Below are positions 1-8,651 of a stretch of 64,000 nt of DNA, one piece after another (the first letter of the stretch is position 1; each line of letters starts with the position of its first letter). The notes below the pieces were generated by a model, which had not been told where the DNA came from, ran no database searches, and worked only from the letters and a program-made list of their open reading frames with translations. Location of the stretch: positions 1 through 64,000 of the forward strand of contig JAFUYH010000018.1 in assembly GCA_017470605.1 (NCBI GenBank), in the 5' to 3' direction. Source of the stretch: Treponema sp. (GTDB lineage: Bacteria; Spirochaetota; Spirochaetia; Treponematales; Treponemataceae). Both the position numbers and the translations under genes were made by a program.

Positions 1-93
1 CTCAGCGACAAAAAGGATTTTGATGCACAAAAGATGATTGGAAAATACAAACCAATGTCTCTCGCAGAAGAAGCTTTGACTGCCATGAATTAA
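1..93 (+). CDS. 3' end of an unidentified protein (partial)
   Basis: The first bases read in frame as the last 30 residues of a protein ending in SLAEEALTAMN and a TAA stop. The 5' part lies outside the window. The lysine-rich tail carries no motif I recognise, so no function is proposed. A terminator hairpin follows directly, so this is probably the last gene of its transcript. Confidence 0.55.
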   Translation, partial: LSDKKDFDAQKMIGKYKPMSLAEEALTAMN

Positions 94-102
94 GAATTAT
101 AG

Positions 103-128
103 AAAGTCGACTTGTTCGTTGACTTTTT
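103..128 (+). terminator. Rho-independent terminator upstream of cysS
   Basis: AAAGTCGAC and GTTGACTTT form a 9-bp stem (one G-U pair) around a TTGTTC loop and run into a T5 stretch. It separates the partial upstream gene from cysS. Confidence 0.6.
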
Positions 129-142
129 ATGGGAGATAAAAT

Positions 143-1732
143 ATGGCATTGAGATTATACAATACAATGGGACGCAAAATGCAGGAATTTAAGCCGATTA
201 CGGAAGGTCACGTTGGCTTTTATGGTTGTGGACCTACGGTTTATAACTACGCTCATATTGGAAATTTGCGTGCCTATGTTTTTCTTGATGTTCTGGATAA
301 GACTTTGCAGTTTTTGGGATACGACATTAAGCACGTAATGAATATTACTGACGTTGGTCATCTTACTGGGGATGGGGACGACGGCGAAGATAAGATGAAG
401 AAGTCTGCGGCTGAAAGGCATCAGAGTGTGCTGGAAGTTGCTCAGTTTTACACAGACGCATTTATGAAGGATATTGATGCCCTGAATATTCGTCACCCGG
501 ATGTAATCTGCAAGGCTACCGATCATATTCCTGAAATGATTGAGCTGATTAAGAAGATTGAGGCGAACGGTCATACTTATATGGCTGGCGGAAATCTTTA
601 TTTTGATATTTCGACTTTCCCTGATTACGGCAAACTTGCCAATCTGAATCTGGATGAACTGAAGGCTGGAGCCGGTAAGCGCAAGGTTGTGGTTGTTGAT
701 GAAAACAAGCGCAATCCCGGCGATTTTGTCCTCTGGTTTACCAAGTCTAAGTTTGAAGATCAGGCTATGACTTGGGATTCTCCTTGGGGGCGCGGTTATC
801 CTGGATGGCATATTGAATGTTCTGCCATGAGCATGAAATATCTTGGAAAGCACATTGATATTCATACTGGCGGAATTGACCATGTGCCTGTTCATCATAC
901 TAATGAAATTGCCCAGTCGGAAGGTTCTTTTACTGCGGAAGAAAGGGCAGAGGGGCCTTGGGTTAAATACTGGCTTCATAATGAATTTTTGATTCTTGAA
1001 GGCGGAAAAATGAGTAAGTCCAGCGGGCATTTTATTACCTTGCAGACTTCTCTTCCTGCTGAAAAAGGTTTTTCTTTGAAAGACAAGGGCTTTGCTCCTC
1101 TGGATTACCGTTTCTTCCTTTTGGGCGGTCACTACAGAAAGCAGCTGGTATTCAGTCTGGATGCTCTGGAATCTGCTAAAAACGGGCGTGCTGCTTTGAA
1201 CGGAAGGGTTGCAAAACTGATTGCTAAGGCTAATGCTGAAGAAGGACTTGGGCTTACTTCTGAAAACTTTGCCAGCGTGCTTGCAGCATTTGCCCTTGAT
1301 GAAGAGGGAATGAATAAATTCCGCGAAGGGCTGGAAAATGACCTTGCAACTCCGGTTGCCATGGCTGCCATGCAGAAGGTAGCTGGCGGTAAGGGAGGAA
1401 TTAAGGCTTCTACCGCTCTTGCAACTCTTCTTAAGATGGATAGTGTTCTGAGCCTTGACGTAATTAAGGGCGGATTTGCTGTTCTGGAAGAGCAGGCTCT
1501 GCATAACGGTTCTGCCGCAGCCGGGACTTCTGGTTCGGGAGCGGACTCCGGGGCTGCTGATGCTCATGCGGGCGACCCTGAGGCGGCTGAAATTGACGCT
1601 CTTGTTGCAGAAAGAACTGCTGCTAAAAAAGCAAAAGATTTTGCGAAAGCTGATGAAATTCGTAACCAATTATCTGCCCGCGGTGTTATTATTATTGATA
1701 CGCCAAACGGTCCTACATGGAAGCGTTCATAA
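143..1732 (+). CDS. cysS: Cysteinyl-tRNA synthetase
   Basis: Cytoplasmic class I aminoacyl-tRNA synthetase that charges tRNA-Cys. The class I signatures are present: AHIGNLR near residue 37 and KMSKSSG near residue 289, with GWHIECSAM carrying zinc-site residues in between. The C-terminal tail ends in a DALVAERTAAKKAKDFAKAD helix typical of the family. A GGGAG box lies about 8 nt before the ATG. At 529 aa it is longer than the usual ~460 because a Gly/Ala/Ser-rich stretch (about residues 455-483, with GTSGSGADSGAADAH) is inserted before the C-terminal helix. The next gene is an ECF sigma factor; I recall the same cysS-sigma order in T. pallidum. Confidence 0.97.
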   Translation: MALRLYNTMGRKMQEFKPITEGHVGFYGCGPTVYNYAHIGNLRAYVFLDVLDKTLQFLGYDIKHVMNITDVGHLTGDGDDGEDKMKKSAAERHQSVLEVAQFYTDAFMKDIDALNIRHPDVICKATDHIPEMIELIKKIEANGHTYMAGGNLYFDISTFPDYGKLANLNLDELKAGAGKRKVVVVDENKRNPGDFVLWFTKSKFEDQAMTWDSPWGRGYPGWHIECSAMSMKYLGKHIDIHTGGIDHVPVHHTNEIAQSEGSFTAEERAEGPWVKYWLHNEFLILEGGKMSKSSGHFITLQTSLPAEKGFSLKDKGFAPLDYRFFLLGGHYRKQLVFSLDALESAKNGRAALNGRVAKLIAKANAEEGLGLTSENFASVLAAFALDEEGMNKFREGLENDLATPVAMAAMQKVAGGKGGIKASTALATLLKMDSVLSLDVIKGGFAVLEEQALHNGSAAAGTSGSGADSGAADAHAGDPEAAEIDALVAERTAAKKAKDFAKADEIRNQLSARGVIIIDTPNGPTWKRS

Positions 1733-1766
1733 TTCGTAAATTTTTTGTAACCTTTTTGGAGTTAAT

Positions 1767-2333
1767 GTGTTTACTAAAGTAGATGAGGGAAAGTTGGATT
1801 CTGACTCGGTGAATGCCGGAAATCCAGCGGATTTTAAGAAAATTTACGATGCTTCTATGCAGATGCTTTTTAAGATTGCATATCGGATTGTAAATGATGA
1901 AGAAGCCGCTGAAGATCTGGCACATGATTCACTGATTAAGGCAAATGAGAAATCATTGGAATTTCCTTCATTAAATGATGCAAAGTATTGGCTGATAAGG
2001 GTTGTAAAGAATGCTTCTTTGAATTACGTAAAAAGAAAGGCGCGTGAGAAGAAAGCGTATGAAAAGGCCTTGTACAGTGATACTCGCAAAGTGGAATCAG
2101 GTGAAACTGATTTATTAAAGCAGGAGTCAATTGAAAAAGCTAGGGAAGCTTTGAAAAAACTGCCTCAGAACCTGCAGGACGTTCTTTTACTCAGGGAATA
2201 TTCAGATCTGAATTATAAGGAAATTGGCCGGGTTCTTGGAATTACTGAAGGTAATGTTAAGGTCAGAATTTTCAGGGCGCGGGAACAGCTTGTTAAAATA
2301 ATAGGAGAAGATAATGTCTTTTTGCCCGAGTAA
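1767..2333 (+). CDS. ECF-type sigma-70 family RNA polymerase sigma factor
   Basis: Short sigma factor (188 aa) with sigma region 2 (about residues 30-60, IAYRIVNDEEAAEDLAHDS, the core-binding and -10 part) and region 4 (about residues 120-175, with EYSDLNYKEIGRVLGITEG as the -35-binding helix-turn-helix). The start is GTG with TTTGGAG about 7 nt upstream; the overlapping ATG two bases earlier hits a stop after five codons. It overlaps the downstream zinc-finger anti-sigma gene by 20 nt, the usual sign of a coupled sigma/anti-sigma pair. The regulon is not visible here, although the coupled third gene is a likely target or part of the sensing system. Confidence 0.93.
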   Translation: MFTKVDEGKLDSDSVNAGNPADFKKIYDASMQMLFKIAYRIVNDEEAAEDLAHDSLIKANEKSLEFPSLNDAKYWLIRVVKNASLNYVKRKAREKKAYEKALYSDTRKVESGETDLLKQESIEKAREALKKLPQNLQDVLLLREYSDLNYKEIGRVLGITEGNVKVRIFRAREQLVKIIGEDNVFLPE

Positions 2334-2997
2334 AGATATCCATTCTGTTTATTTAGACAACGAATTACCGGAAGTTTATAAAAAGGAATATGAGGCTCAT
2401 ATTGAAAAGTGCCCTAAGTGCCGTAAGGAACTAGAAGCTCTGCGAGCCCTTCATTCTGCATTGAATGCAGATTCAGCTTCTCTTAATCTTGATAAAACTT
2501 TTATGGACGAAAGTTACCAGCGTCTTATGGTAAAAATGTCTTATTCTAAGAACGTTGGAAAAGCGGCTCCTAAAAAGGCTGTCCGCCCTGCATATTTTGT
2601 TCCTCTTGCCGCTGCTGCGGCGGCTGCAGCATTTGCCTTTATTGTGCCTGTACGTGCAGGTGGGGCTGGGGCTTCTGGAAGCTCTGTTGCCGGAAATGTT
2701 GCCGTGGCCAGTGCAAATCCTATTGTGACAATTCCTACAAATGCAAATAATGTTTCGTTTGACAGTGGAAAAAATGTTGTTGTTTCTGGTAATATACATG
2801 AAACAGTAAATTCTTCCCGCGGTCAGAAAATAGACAATCAGGTACTCTCTGATAACCTGCGCGAAATTGACGTGCTGCGACCTGACTTTAAGGAAGATTC
2901 AATTTCTATAAGGATTAGTGTTCCGGGAATGGGTGAATTTCCTGTGTTTGCAGAAATCAATGTTCCTCGGGCAGTAATATCAGGTAAAAGCGAGTGA
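2314..2997 (+). CDS. Zinc-finger anti-sigma factor, membrane-anchored
   Basis: The N-terminus has the ZAS-type signature: H10, then HIEKCPKC (H29-x3-C33-x2-C36), which in this family binds the cognate ECF sigma factor. One hydrophobic segment (about residues 93-113, FVPLAAAAAAAAFAFIVPV) crosses the membrane, followed by an about 110-residue extracytoplasmic tail. The ATG has AGGAGA 7 nt upstream and lies inside the end of the sigma gene. Its own stop overlaps the GTG of the next gene (GTGA), so all three are translationally coupled. Role by family knowledge: holds the sigma factor inactive until an envelope signal arrives. Confidence 0.85.
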   Translation: MSFCPSKDIHSVYLDNELPEVYKKEYEAHIEKCPKCRKELEALRALHSALNADSASLNLDKTFMDESYQRLMVKMSYSKNVGKAAPKKAVRPAYFVPLAAAAAAAAFAFIVPVRAGGAGASGSSVAGNVAVASANPIVTIPTNANNVSFDSGKNVVVSGNIHETVNSSRGQKIDNQVLSDNLREIDVLRPDFKEDSISIRISVPGMGEFPVFAEINVPRAVISGKSE

Positions 2998-4706
2998 ATT
3001 CGTCTGGAAAAATAAGTTATTCTTTTCGCCGTTATCCGCTTTTGAGGTGGATAACAGGTATTATTGTGCTTGCACTTGTTGTCTGTGCAGTCTTTCTCTT
3101 TACATTAAAAACTAAAGTAGTTCCTGAGATTTATTCTATAGTTCCCCCTGTAGGTTCGCCAGGCGACCTTGTTTCCATTAATGGAAAGAACTTTGGTAAT
3201 GAGCGGGATATGAGTTATGTAGAAATTGCCGGCACAAAGCTTACTGCCAGTTCCTATATTTCATGGAGCGATACCTGTATTCGTTTTGTTCTGCCAGATT
3301 CTGTTCAGGATGGGCTGGTAATTGTTGGTACAAGAGAATCCCGTTCTGCTCCTGCACTTTTTGCAAATGAGACTGATATTCCAGTTCCTGTAGTGAATAA
3401 TGATGCCCTTTCTGCTACAAAACCGGTTATTACTTATCTTTCTGCAGAGAAAGTTTCTGTGGGAGATGTTCTGGTTATTCAGGGTGACAATTTTGGAGAC
3501 ACAAGAAATCAGTCTAAAGTTTATTTTACTGTAAATTATAACAATAAGATTGATTCATCTGATTTAACTAACATTGCATTGCTTTCAGAAAATATGGTTT
3601 CTGCCAGGGAAGATGATTACGATTATGTTTCATGGTCAAATACAGAAATAAAGGTTCATGTTCCGGACGGGGCACATAGCGGTGTAGTAATTGTAGATAA
3701 TAGAAAAGAAAAATCTGAAGCTAAACTGATTACTGTAAATCAGGATGCGGGTATAAAAAAGTATCTGAATAAAAAAATCTATCTTTTGCAGTATTCAGCA
3801 GATATTGCTGATGTAATGGTATCTGATATTTCCTCTATAACTTTAAGATGTCCTCTGCCATACATTAATCCAAGTCAGCCGAGTTATGAATTAACTGAAG
3901 TTACTCCGGCTCCTATTCTGATGAATTATCAGAACAATCTTATTCATCAGGTGACAAAGAATAAGAGTTATACTCCAAAGACTGTTTTTTCTCAGACTTT
4001 TGTACTGCCTGTTTATGAAGTTCAGACTGAGGTAAAGGCTGAAAAGCTTTCTGGAAAAACAAGTGAGAGAAATATGTATTCTATTGCGATGCGCTCAGAT
4101 GCTCTTGTGCCTAGTGATGATGAAGATGTTGTTGCTTTGGCTGCTCAGATTGTAGGAAAAGAGAAAAATGTATACCGTAAAGCAAGGCTGATTTATGACT
4201 ATATGTGTGATAATTTTCAGATTCAGGAAAAGTTAAGGAAAAATGACGCTCCTGTTCTGGATTTATTAAAGTATAAGAAGGGTGATGCCTACGATTTTGC
4301 AGTAATTTATACTGCTTTATTGAGGGCTGCTGGAATTCCTGCCATGACAAATGCGGGTATTCTGGTTTGTCAGGATTTAATGACTCAGTCGCACTGGTGG
4401 AGTGAGTTCTATGTGGAAAAAATAGGTTGGATTCCTGTTGACCCTGCAATAGGAGCGGGCTTAAAATATAGGAAATGGTCAGAAGGCGGAATTCTTGACG
4501 AAAGGAACTACTACTTTGGTAATCTTGATTCGCATCATATTACTTTTTCACATGGGTGGAATCAGTTGAAGCCTTTCAGTCTGGATAATAAAATAGTTCA
4601 GCAGCCTAGAAGTTTTGCTCTTCAGTCAATTTGGGAAGAGGCCAGTGAGAGTACTGTAAAGTATAGCAGTTACTGGAGTATTCCTGTGGTAAAAGGTGTA
4701 TATTAA
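2994..4706 (+). CDS. IPT/TIG-domain, transglutaminase-like envelope protein, catalytic Cys absent
   Basis: An N-terminal membrane anchor (about residues 18-40) is followed by two IPT/TIG immunoglobulin-like domains (IYSIVPPVGSPGDLVSINGK near residue 46 and a second repeat near residue 145). A transglutaminase-like core lies at about residues 390-490. The core motif ALLRAAGIPAMTNAG is clear, and the His (QSHWWSEFYV) and Asp (GWIPVDPA) of the triad are present. The position that is normally Cys reads KKGDAYDFA, so the nucleophile is replaced by Ala. A cysteine-protease or transglutaminase reaction is therefore unlikely, and a binding or scaffold role is more plausible. The GTG start overlaps the anti-sigma stop, placing it in the sigma operon. 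Confidence 0.8.
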   Translation: MNSSGKISYSFRRYPLLRWITGIIVLALVVCAVFLFTLKTKVVPEIYSIVPPVGSPGDLVSINGKNFGNERDMSYVEIAGTKLTASSYISWSDTCIRFVLPDSVQDGLVIVGTRESRSAPALFANETDIPVPVVNNDALSATKPVITYLSAEKVSVGDVLVIQGDNFGDTRNQSKVYFTVNYNNKIDSSDLTNIALLSENMVSAREDDYDYVSWSNTEIKVHVPDGAHSGVVIVDNRKEKSEAKLITVNQDAGIKKYLNKKIYLLQYSADIADVMVSDISSITLRCPLPYINPSQPSYELTEVTPAPILMNYQNNLIHQVTKNKSYTPKTVFSQTFVLPVYEVQTEVKAEKLSGKTSERNMYSIAMRSDALVPSDDEDVVALAAQIVGKEKNVYRKARLIYDYMCDNFQIQEKLRKNDAPVLDLLKYKKGDAYDFAVIYTALLRAAGIPAMTNAGILVCQDLMTQSHWWSEFYVEKIGWIPVDPAIGAGLKYRKWSEGGILDERNYYFGNLDSHHITFSHGWNQLKPFSLDNKIVQQPRSFALQSIWEEASESTVKYSSYWSIPVVKGVY

Positions 4707-4711
4707 AGGAG

Positions 4712-4800
4712 ATTGTCGGGTCAAGCCCGGCAATGACATACTGTTGGGGCAGGCCCGGCAGTGACAAGAAAATGTCATTCCCGCGCTTGACGCGGGAATC
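4712..4800. repeat. Dispersed palindromic repeats, three adjacent copies
   Basis: Three related palindromes lie between the transglutaminase-like gene and the UMP kinase. Two are in one orientation (cores GTCGGGTCAAGCCCGGCAAT and GGGGCAGGCCCGGCAGTGAC, 28 nt apart). The third is inverted (GTCATTCCCGCGCTTGACGC). The same GTCATT...GGGCTTG family recurs inside the riboswitch near 22.1 kb. Confidence 0.75.
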
Positions 4801-4813
4801 TAATGGAGGTTTT

Positions 4814-5512
4814 ATGACAAAAGTATTATCTGTAGGTGGTTCAATTATTGTTCCTGATAAGCCGGATGTTGATTTTCTGGCAAAATTTGTTGCTATGTGT
4901 ACAGCCTGGCTGGATGAAGATAAGTCCCGTCGTTTGATTCTGGTTGCTGGTGGTGGTGCTCCTGCCCGCGTTTATCAGACTGCTTATAATGAAGTAGCTT
5001 CTAAAACCGGTGTAAGTGCAGAAAGTGATGCAGCAGACTGGATTGGAATTATGGCAACAAGAATTAACGCTCAGCTTTTAAAGGCAAGTTTTGGTTCTTA
5101 CTGCAAGAATGATGTAGTTTATAATCCGACTCTTGATGATTTGAAATTTGACGGACAGGTGCTTGTTGCAAGCGGATGGAAACCAGGCTTTTCTACAGAT
5201 ACAGATGCAGTATATCTTGGAGAAAAGTTCGGAGCAAAGACAATTGTAAATCTTTCTAATATTGAAAAGGTTTATACAGATGACCCTCGCAAGAATCCAG
5301 ATGCAAAGCCATTGGATACAATTTCATGGGCAGATTTCCGAAAGATGGTTGGAGATGAATGGACTCCTGGAAAGAACTGTCCTTTTGATCCTATTGCTTC
5401 TAAAAAGGCAAGCGAACTTGGTATGAAGGTAATTTGTGCCGGCGGTAAAAATATTCCTAATATTCAGGCAATTTTGAATGATAAGGAATATATTGGTACT
5501 ACAATCGGTTAA
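4814..5512 (+). CDS. pyrH: UMP kinase, archaeal-type amino acid kinase fold
   Basis: Expected reaction: ATP-dependent phosphorylation of UMP to UDP in pyrimidine nucleotide synthesis. The protein has the glycine-rich loops of the amino-acid-kinase fold (KVLSVGGSIIVP at the N-terminus, VAGGGAPARVY near residue 52) and a nucleotide-binding segment IVNLSNIEKVYTDDPRKNP near residue 150. GWKPGFSTDTDAVYLGEKFG resembles the substrate loop of archaeal and spirochaetal UMP kinases more than that of classical bacterial PyrH. The chosen ATG has TGGAGG 6 nt upstream; a longer reading from 4733 would translate the palindromic repeats and is rejected. 232 aa. Specificity for UMP rests on family resemblance only. 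Confidence 0.78.
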   Translation: MTKVLSVGGSIIVPDKPDVDFLAKFVAMCTAWLDEDKSRRLILVAGGGAPARVYQTAYNEVASKTGVSAESDAADWIGIMATRINAQLLKASFGSYCKNDVVYNPTLDDLKFDGQVLVASGWKPGFSTDTDAVYLGEKFGAKTIVNLSNIEKVYTDDPRKNPDAKPLDTISWADFRKMVGDEWTPGKNCPFDPIASKKASELGMKVICAGGKNIPNIQAILNDKEYIGTTIG

Positions 5513-5520
5513 TTTAATGG

Positions 5521-6126
5521 TTAATCTGCTGACATGCGGTCTAAAATCGCTGTGATTTTAGCACCGTAGGCGGGGTCTGTTGCCCATGTTCCGGCCAGGT
5601 CTTCTACTGTGATGGCGAGCTTTGTTTTGTGTACCCAGTTATAGCGTGGGTCAATAAGTTCGTTATTCAGGGGAACTTCTTCTGTTGTGGCATAAGCCTG
5701 CAGGTGCTGGATATGGGCGCGGACTCCCAGTTCTTCTGTTTCAAAAACTTCGCCCGGGTGCTGGGCATCCATGGCTCCTAATCCGCAGTAATTATGCATT
5801 TCCGGGGTGACAAGTCCTCCAAACCTTAAAAATCCAGTTTCCAGGCACATCTGGGCAAAGGCCAGGTCAGAATTTATTCCTTCTGCAGCGGCTTCTCTTA
5901 TGTAAGTATCTGCAAAATTGTAGATGTGTTCATAGTCTTCATTCGGGTTATTCTGCAAAAAGAAGTCTGCCAGCTGAGCGGCTGTAAGTATTCCGCTTCC
6001 TAAGAGATTTTTAGAAAGGCTTTTCTGATTTTTGTCCGGGCGTGGAGTGGAGCGGCATGAAGTTAACATTAGCAGAGTGGTAATTGCCAGAAGAGCTGAT
6101 ACAGTCAGAATAATCTTTTTTTTCAT
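5521..6126 (-). CDS. Glucosaminidase-domain (GH73-like) lipoprotein
   Basis: Predicted wall hydrolase anchored in the envelope. A signal sequence MKKKIILTVSALLAITTLLM leads into lipobox LTSC. The catalytic domain shows the GH73-type block SDLAFAQMCLETGFLRFGG, in which the Glu of ETGF is the expected acid, followed by NYCGLGAMD and GVRAHIQHLQAYAT. On the minus strand GGAAGG precedes this ATG by about 6 nt, favouring it over an upstream reading that would start at 6255. 201 aa. It converges with the UMP kinase (8-nt gap) and diverges from radC. Confidence 0.82.
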   Translation of the reverse strand: MKKKIILTVSALLAITTLLMLTSCRSTPRPDKNQKSLSKNLLGSGILTAAQLADFFLQNNPNEDYEHIYNFADTYIREAAAEGINSDLAFAQMCLETGFLRFGGLVTPEMHNYCGLGAMDAQHPGEVFETEELGVRAHIQHLQAYATTEEVPLNNELIDPRYNWVHKTKLAITVEDLAGTWATDPAYGAKITAILDRMSAD

Positions 6127-6245
6127 ATAATACCTTCCAGTTTTATTTTTCGGAATTAAATAAAAGAACTTTAAAAGCCGGTCAGCGTGATTTTTTTTCT
6201 GGAAAAATGTACTTTTTGATTTATAACGGCAAGTATATATATAGG

Positions 6246-6914
6246 ATGTATACAAAAAAAATTGATAAACTGGATGTAAGGGAAAAAACTCTGGAGTATG
6301 GGCTTTCTTTCCCGGTTGATGAGGAACTTGTCATGCTGCTTCTTGGAAGCGGTACAAGGGATATGCCCGTAAATCAGATGGCTCATAAAATTGTGGAAGT
6401 GCTGGATGATTGTGGTGGAGAGAATATTGTGCCTAATCTTATGGCTGTAAAAGGCGTGGGTGAAAGCAAGGCTCTTGCTGTGGCGGCTGCTATTGAACTT
6501 GGCAGGAGACGTTCTTCACATTTGAGGGCAAGAATCATAAGTCCCAGAGACCTGCTGCCTTTTGTAAGGAATTATGCAATCAGTAAGAAAGAGCACTTTC
6601 TGGCAATTACTTTGAGCGGAAGTAATGAAATAATTCAGATTCATGTTGTTTCTGTGGGCACTGTTACCAGAACTCTGATTCATCCCAGAGAAATTTTTGC
6701 AGAAGCAATCAGAGAAACTGCTTCTTCCATAATAGTCTGTCATAATCATCCTTCTGGCGACTGCAGCCCTTCCAAAGAAGATATTGAAACTACAAAACTT
6801 TTGCTGAATGCATCTGAAATACTGGGAATCAGTCTTCTGGATCACATAATAATTGACTGTGACGACTATTACAGTTTTATGGAGCATGGTGTCTTGTTTT
6901 CAAAGCCTGTCTAG
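6246..6914 (+). CDS. radC: RadC family JAB/MPN-domain protein
   Basis: N-terminal helix-hairpin-helix segment (LMAVKGVGESKALAVAAAIE, about residues 60-80) followed by a JAB/MPN metalloprotease-like domain with the JAMM signature CHNHPSGDCSPSKED (HxHx(10)D). RadC's biochemical role is unresolved despite the historic DNA-repair name. Two starts are possible: ATG 6207 (weak GGAAA) and ATG 6246. I choose 6246 because TATATA ends six bases before it, the spacing seen at leaderless starts elsewhere in this window, though the -35 is poor. It diverges from the wall hydrolase. Confidence 0.88.
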   Translation: MYTKKIDKLDVREKTLEYGLSFPVDEELVMLLLGSGTRDMPVNQMAHKIVEVLDDCGGENIVPNLMAVKGVGESKALAVAAAIELGRRRSSHLRARIISPRDLLPFVRNYAISKKEHFLAITLSGSNEIIQIHVVSVGTVTRTLIHPREIFAEAIRETASSIIVCHNHPSGDCSPSKEDIETTKLLLNASEILGISLLDHIIIDCDDYYSFMEHGVLFSKPV

Positions 6915-6929
6915 GGTAAAATTAATGAA

Positions 6930-7331
6930 ATGCTGGAAATGAGTAATAAAAATAAATTGCGGTCTCTTCTTATGATGATAGGACTGGTATTGTTCCTTAA
7001 TGTAAATGCCGTCTGTATGGATTCAGGGGAAGTGGAAAATCCTGAGTCAGAAATGGACGCTGGAGAAGATTTTTCTATAAATCACTTGCAGACAGCAGAG
7101 GTTGAAGAAAAAAAAGGAAAATGTGAAATCCGTATTGAAACCAATGTAAAAAAATCAGAAATTTATTTAAATGGCATTTATTATGGTTCTGGCAGTCTTA
7201 CTGTAACAGATTTATTACCGGGAGAATATCTGCTTTCTGTGGTTGGTTCTGGATATAAAAAGACAATGGCCTATATTGAAGTGAAAAAAAATTACAGATT
7301 GATTTATAGGGTCAAACTTGAAAAAATCTGA
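6930..7331 (+). CDS. Secreted PEGA-domain protein
   Basis: Small protein (133 aa) with a hydrophobic signal segment (LRSLLMMIGLVLFLNVNAVC). After an acidic spacer comes one PEGA-like beta domain (about residues 65-133: IYLNGIYYGSGSLTVTDLLP then GEYLLSVVGSGYKKTMAYIE). PEGA modules are common in spirochaete surface and periplasmic proteins and have no catalytic residues. The start could be this ATG or the ATG three codons later. It follows radC by 15 nt and may be co-transcribed. Confidence 0.7.
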   Translation: MLEMSNKNKLRSLLMMIGLVLFLNVNAVCMDSGEVENPESEMDAGEDFSINHLQTAEVEEKKGKCEIRIETNVKKSEIYLNGIYYGSGSLTVTDLLPGEYLLSVVGSGYKKTMAYIEVKKNYRLIYRVKLEKI

Positions 7332-7396
7332 TTGCTGATGATATACTAAGGCTTTCATAACGTGCGGATGCCGCAGAGTTATTAAAGGGGTTAATT

Positions 7397-8650
7397 ATGA
7401 AGCTATATACACGTGGGCAGGTTATAAGAACAACTGTAATTGCAGTTTTTGCTGTGGTTCTGGTATTTACCGTTCTTTCATTGAGAATAAATAGAGCAAG
7501 AGATAATAATACTGCAGAGGTCGCCGTGGAAGCAGCTGCTGAAGATGTTATTGAAACTTCTCTTGATGCTCCGTTAGATTCTGCTGAACCGGATACTTCT
7601 TTTTTACAGCAGAACAGTGCATCTGTAATTCCTGTTGCAAATACTGCATCTTATACACAGGAAGAAATTCAGAATATAAATGTATATTCTCTTTGTAATG
7701 AGGCTGTTGTAAATATCAATACTCAGATTGTAGCTTATGACTGGTTTCTGGAGCCTTACGTTCAGGACGGAGGCAGCGGAAGCGGTTCCATTATAGATAA
7801 GAGGGGCTATATTCTTACAAACGTTCATGTAATTCAGAATGCTTCTAAGATTTACGTTTCTTTGTTTGACGGAACTCAGTATGAGGCAGAAATTGTCGGT
7901 CAGGATTTAGACAGCGACCTTGCTGTAATTAAGTTTACTCCGCCTGATGGAATGGAACTTAAGACAATCGGTTTTGGTGATTCTACAGGACTTAAGGTTG
8001 GACAGCGCGTAATTGCAATTGGAAACCCATTCGGTCTGGAAAGAACAATGACTACTGGAATTGTTTCCGGCTTAGGACGGCCTATTCAGAACAGCAACAA
8101 CAGAATCATCAGAAATATGATTCAGACTGATGCGGCAATAAATCCGGGAAATTCGGGCGGCCCTCTTCTGGATACAAACGGAAAAATGATTGGTATAAAC
8201 ACCATGATTAAATCCAGTTCTGGAAGTTCTTCTGGTGTGGGCTTTGCAGTTCCTTCTGAAACTGCAGTCCGTGTTGTTTCTGATTTAATCAAATATGGAA
8301 AGGTACAGCGGGGTAAGATTGACGCTTCTTTTGTTCAGAACAGTCAGCGTATTGCCCGCTATGCAGGCCTTGACCTTGCAACTGGTGTTCTTGTTTCCCA
8401 GGTAAATAGGGGCGGAAAAGCAGAGGCTGCCGGAATGAGGGGCGGAACTGAAGCGGTTTATTATGGTTCCCGCCGTGACATTATTTATATTGGTGGAGAT
8501 GTGATTACCCAGATAGATAACATTGCGATTTCTACACTTGCAGATTATTATTCTGCACTTGAAAGCAAAAAGCCGGGTGATACAGTTTCTGTAACTGTTC
8601 GTCGTAATAAGAAAAACGTTGTTCTTAATGTAACGCTGGTGGAGAGTTGA
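7397..8650 (+). CDS. htrA: HtrA/DegP-type periplasmic serine protease
   Basis: Envelope quality-control protease. An N-terminal membrane anchor (about residues 10-30) precedes a chymotrypsin-fold domain with the complete triad: His in GYILTNVHVIQNA, Asp in DSDLAVIKF and Ser in INPGNSGGPLLDTNGKMIG. One C-terminal PDZ domain (about residues 315-415, TGVLVSQVNRGGKAEAAGMR and VITQIDN) would bind substrate C-termini. AAGGGG lies 7 nt before the ATG. 417 aa is normal for a one-PDZ DegP/DegS-like protein. uvrB starts two bases after the stop, suggesting co-transcription. Confidence 0.95.
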   Translation: MKLYTRGQVIRTTVIAVFAVVLVFTVLSLRINRARDNNTAEVAVEAAAEDVIETSLDAPLDSAEPDTSFLQQNSASVIPVANTASYTQEEIQNINVYSLCNEAVVNINTQIVAYDWFLEPYVQDGGSGSGSIIDKRGYILTNVHVIQNASKIYVSLFDGTQYEAEIVGQDLDSDLAVIKFTPPDGMELKTIGFGDSTGLKVGQRVIAIGNPFGLERTMTTGIVSGLGRPIQNSNNRIIRNMIQTDAAINPGNSGGPLLDTNGKMIGINTMIKSSSGSSSGVGFAVPSETAVRVVSDLIKYGKVQRGKIDASFVQNSQRIARYAGLDLATGVLVSQVNRGGKAEAAGMRGGTEAVYYGSRRDIIYIGGDVITQIDNIAISTLADYYSALESKKPGDTVSVTVRRNKKNVVLNVTLVES

Positions 8651-8651
8651 T

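Noticed and set aside
155-1669. Long open frame antisense to cysS (504 codons)
   Set aside because: It mirrors a conserved gene, and the translation is Ser/Phe/Asn-rich without any domain. It arises from the codon bias of cysS.
4733-4813. N-terminal extension of the UMP kinase
   Set aside because: The extension would be translated from dispersed palindromes, and a good ribosome-binding site precedes the internal ATG at 4814.
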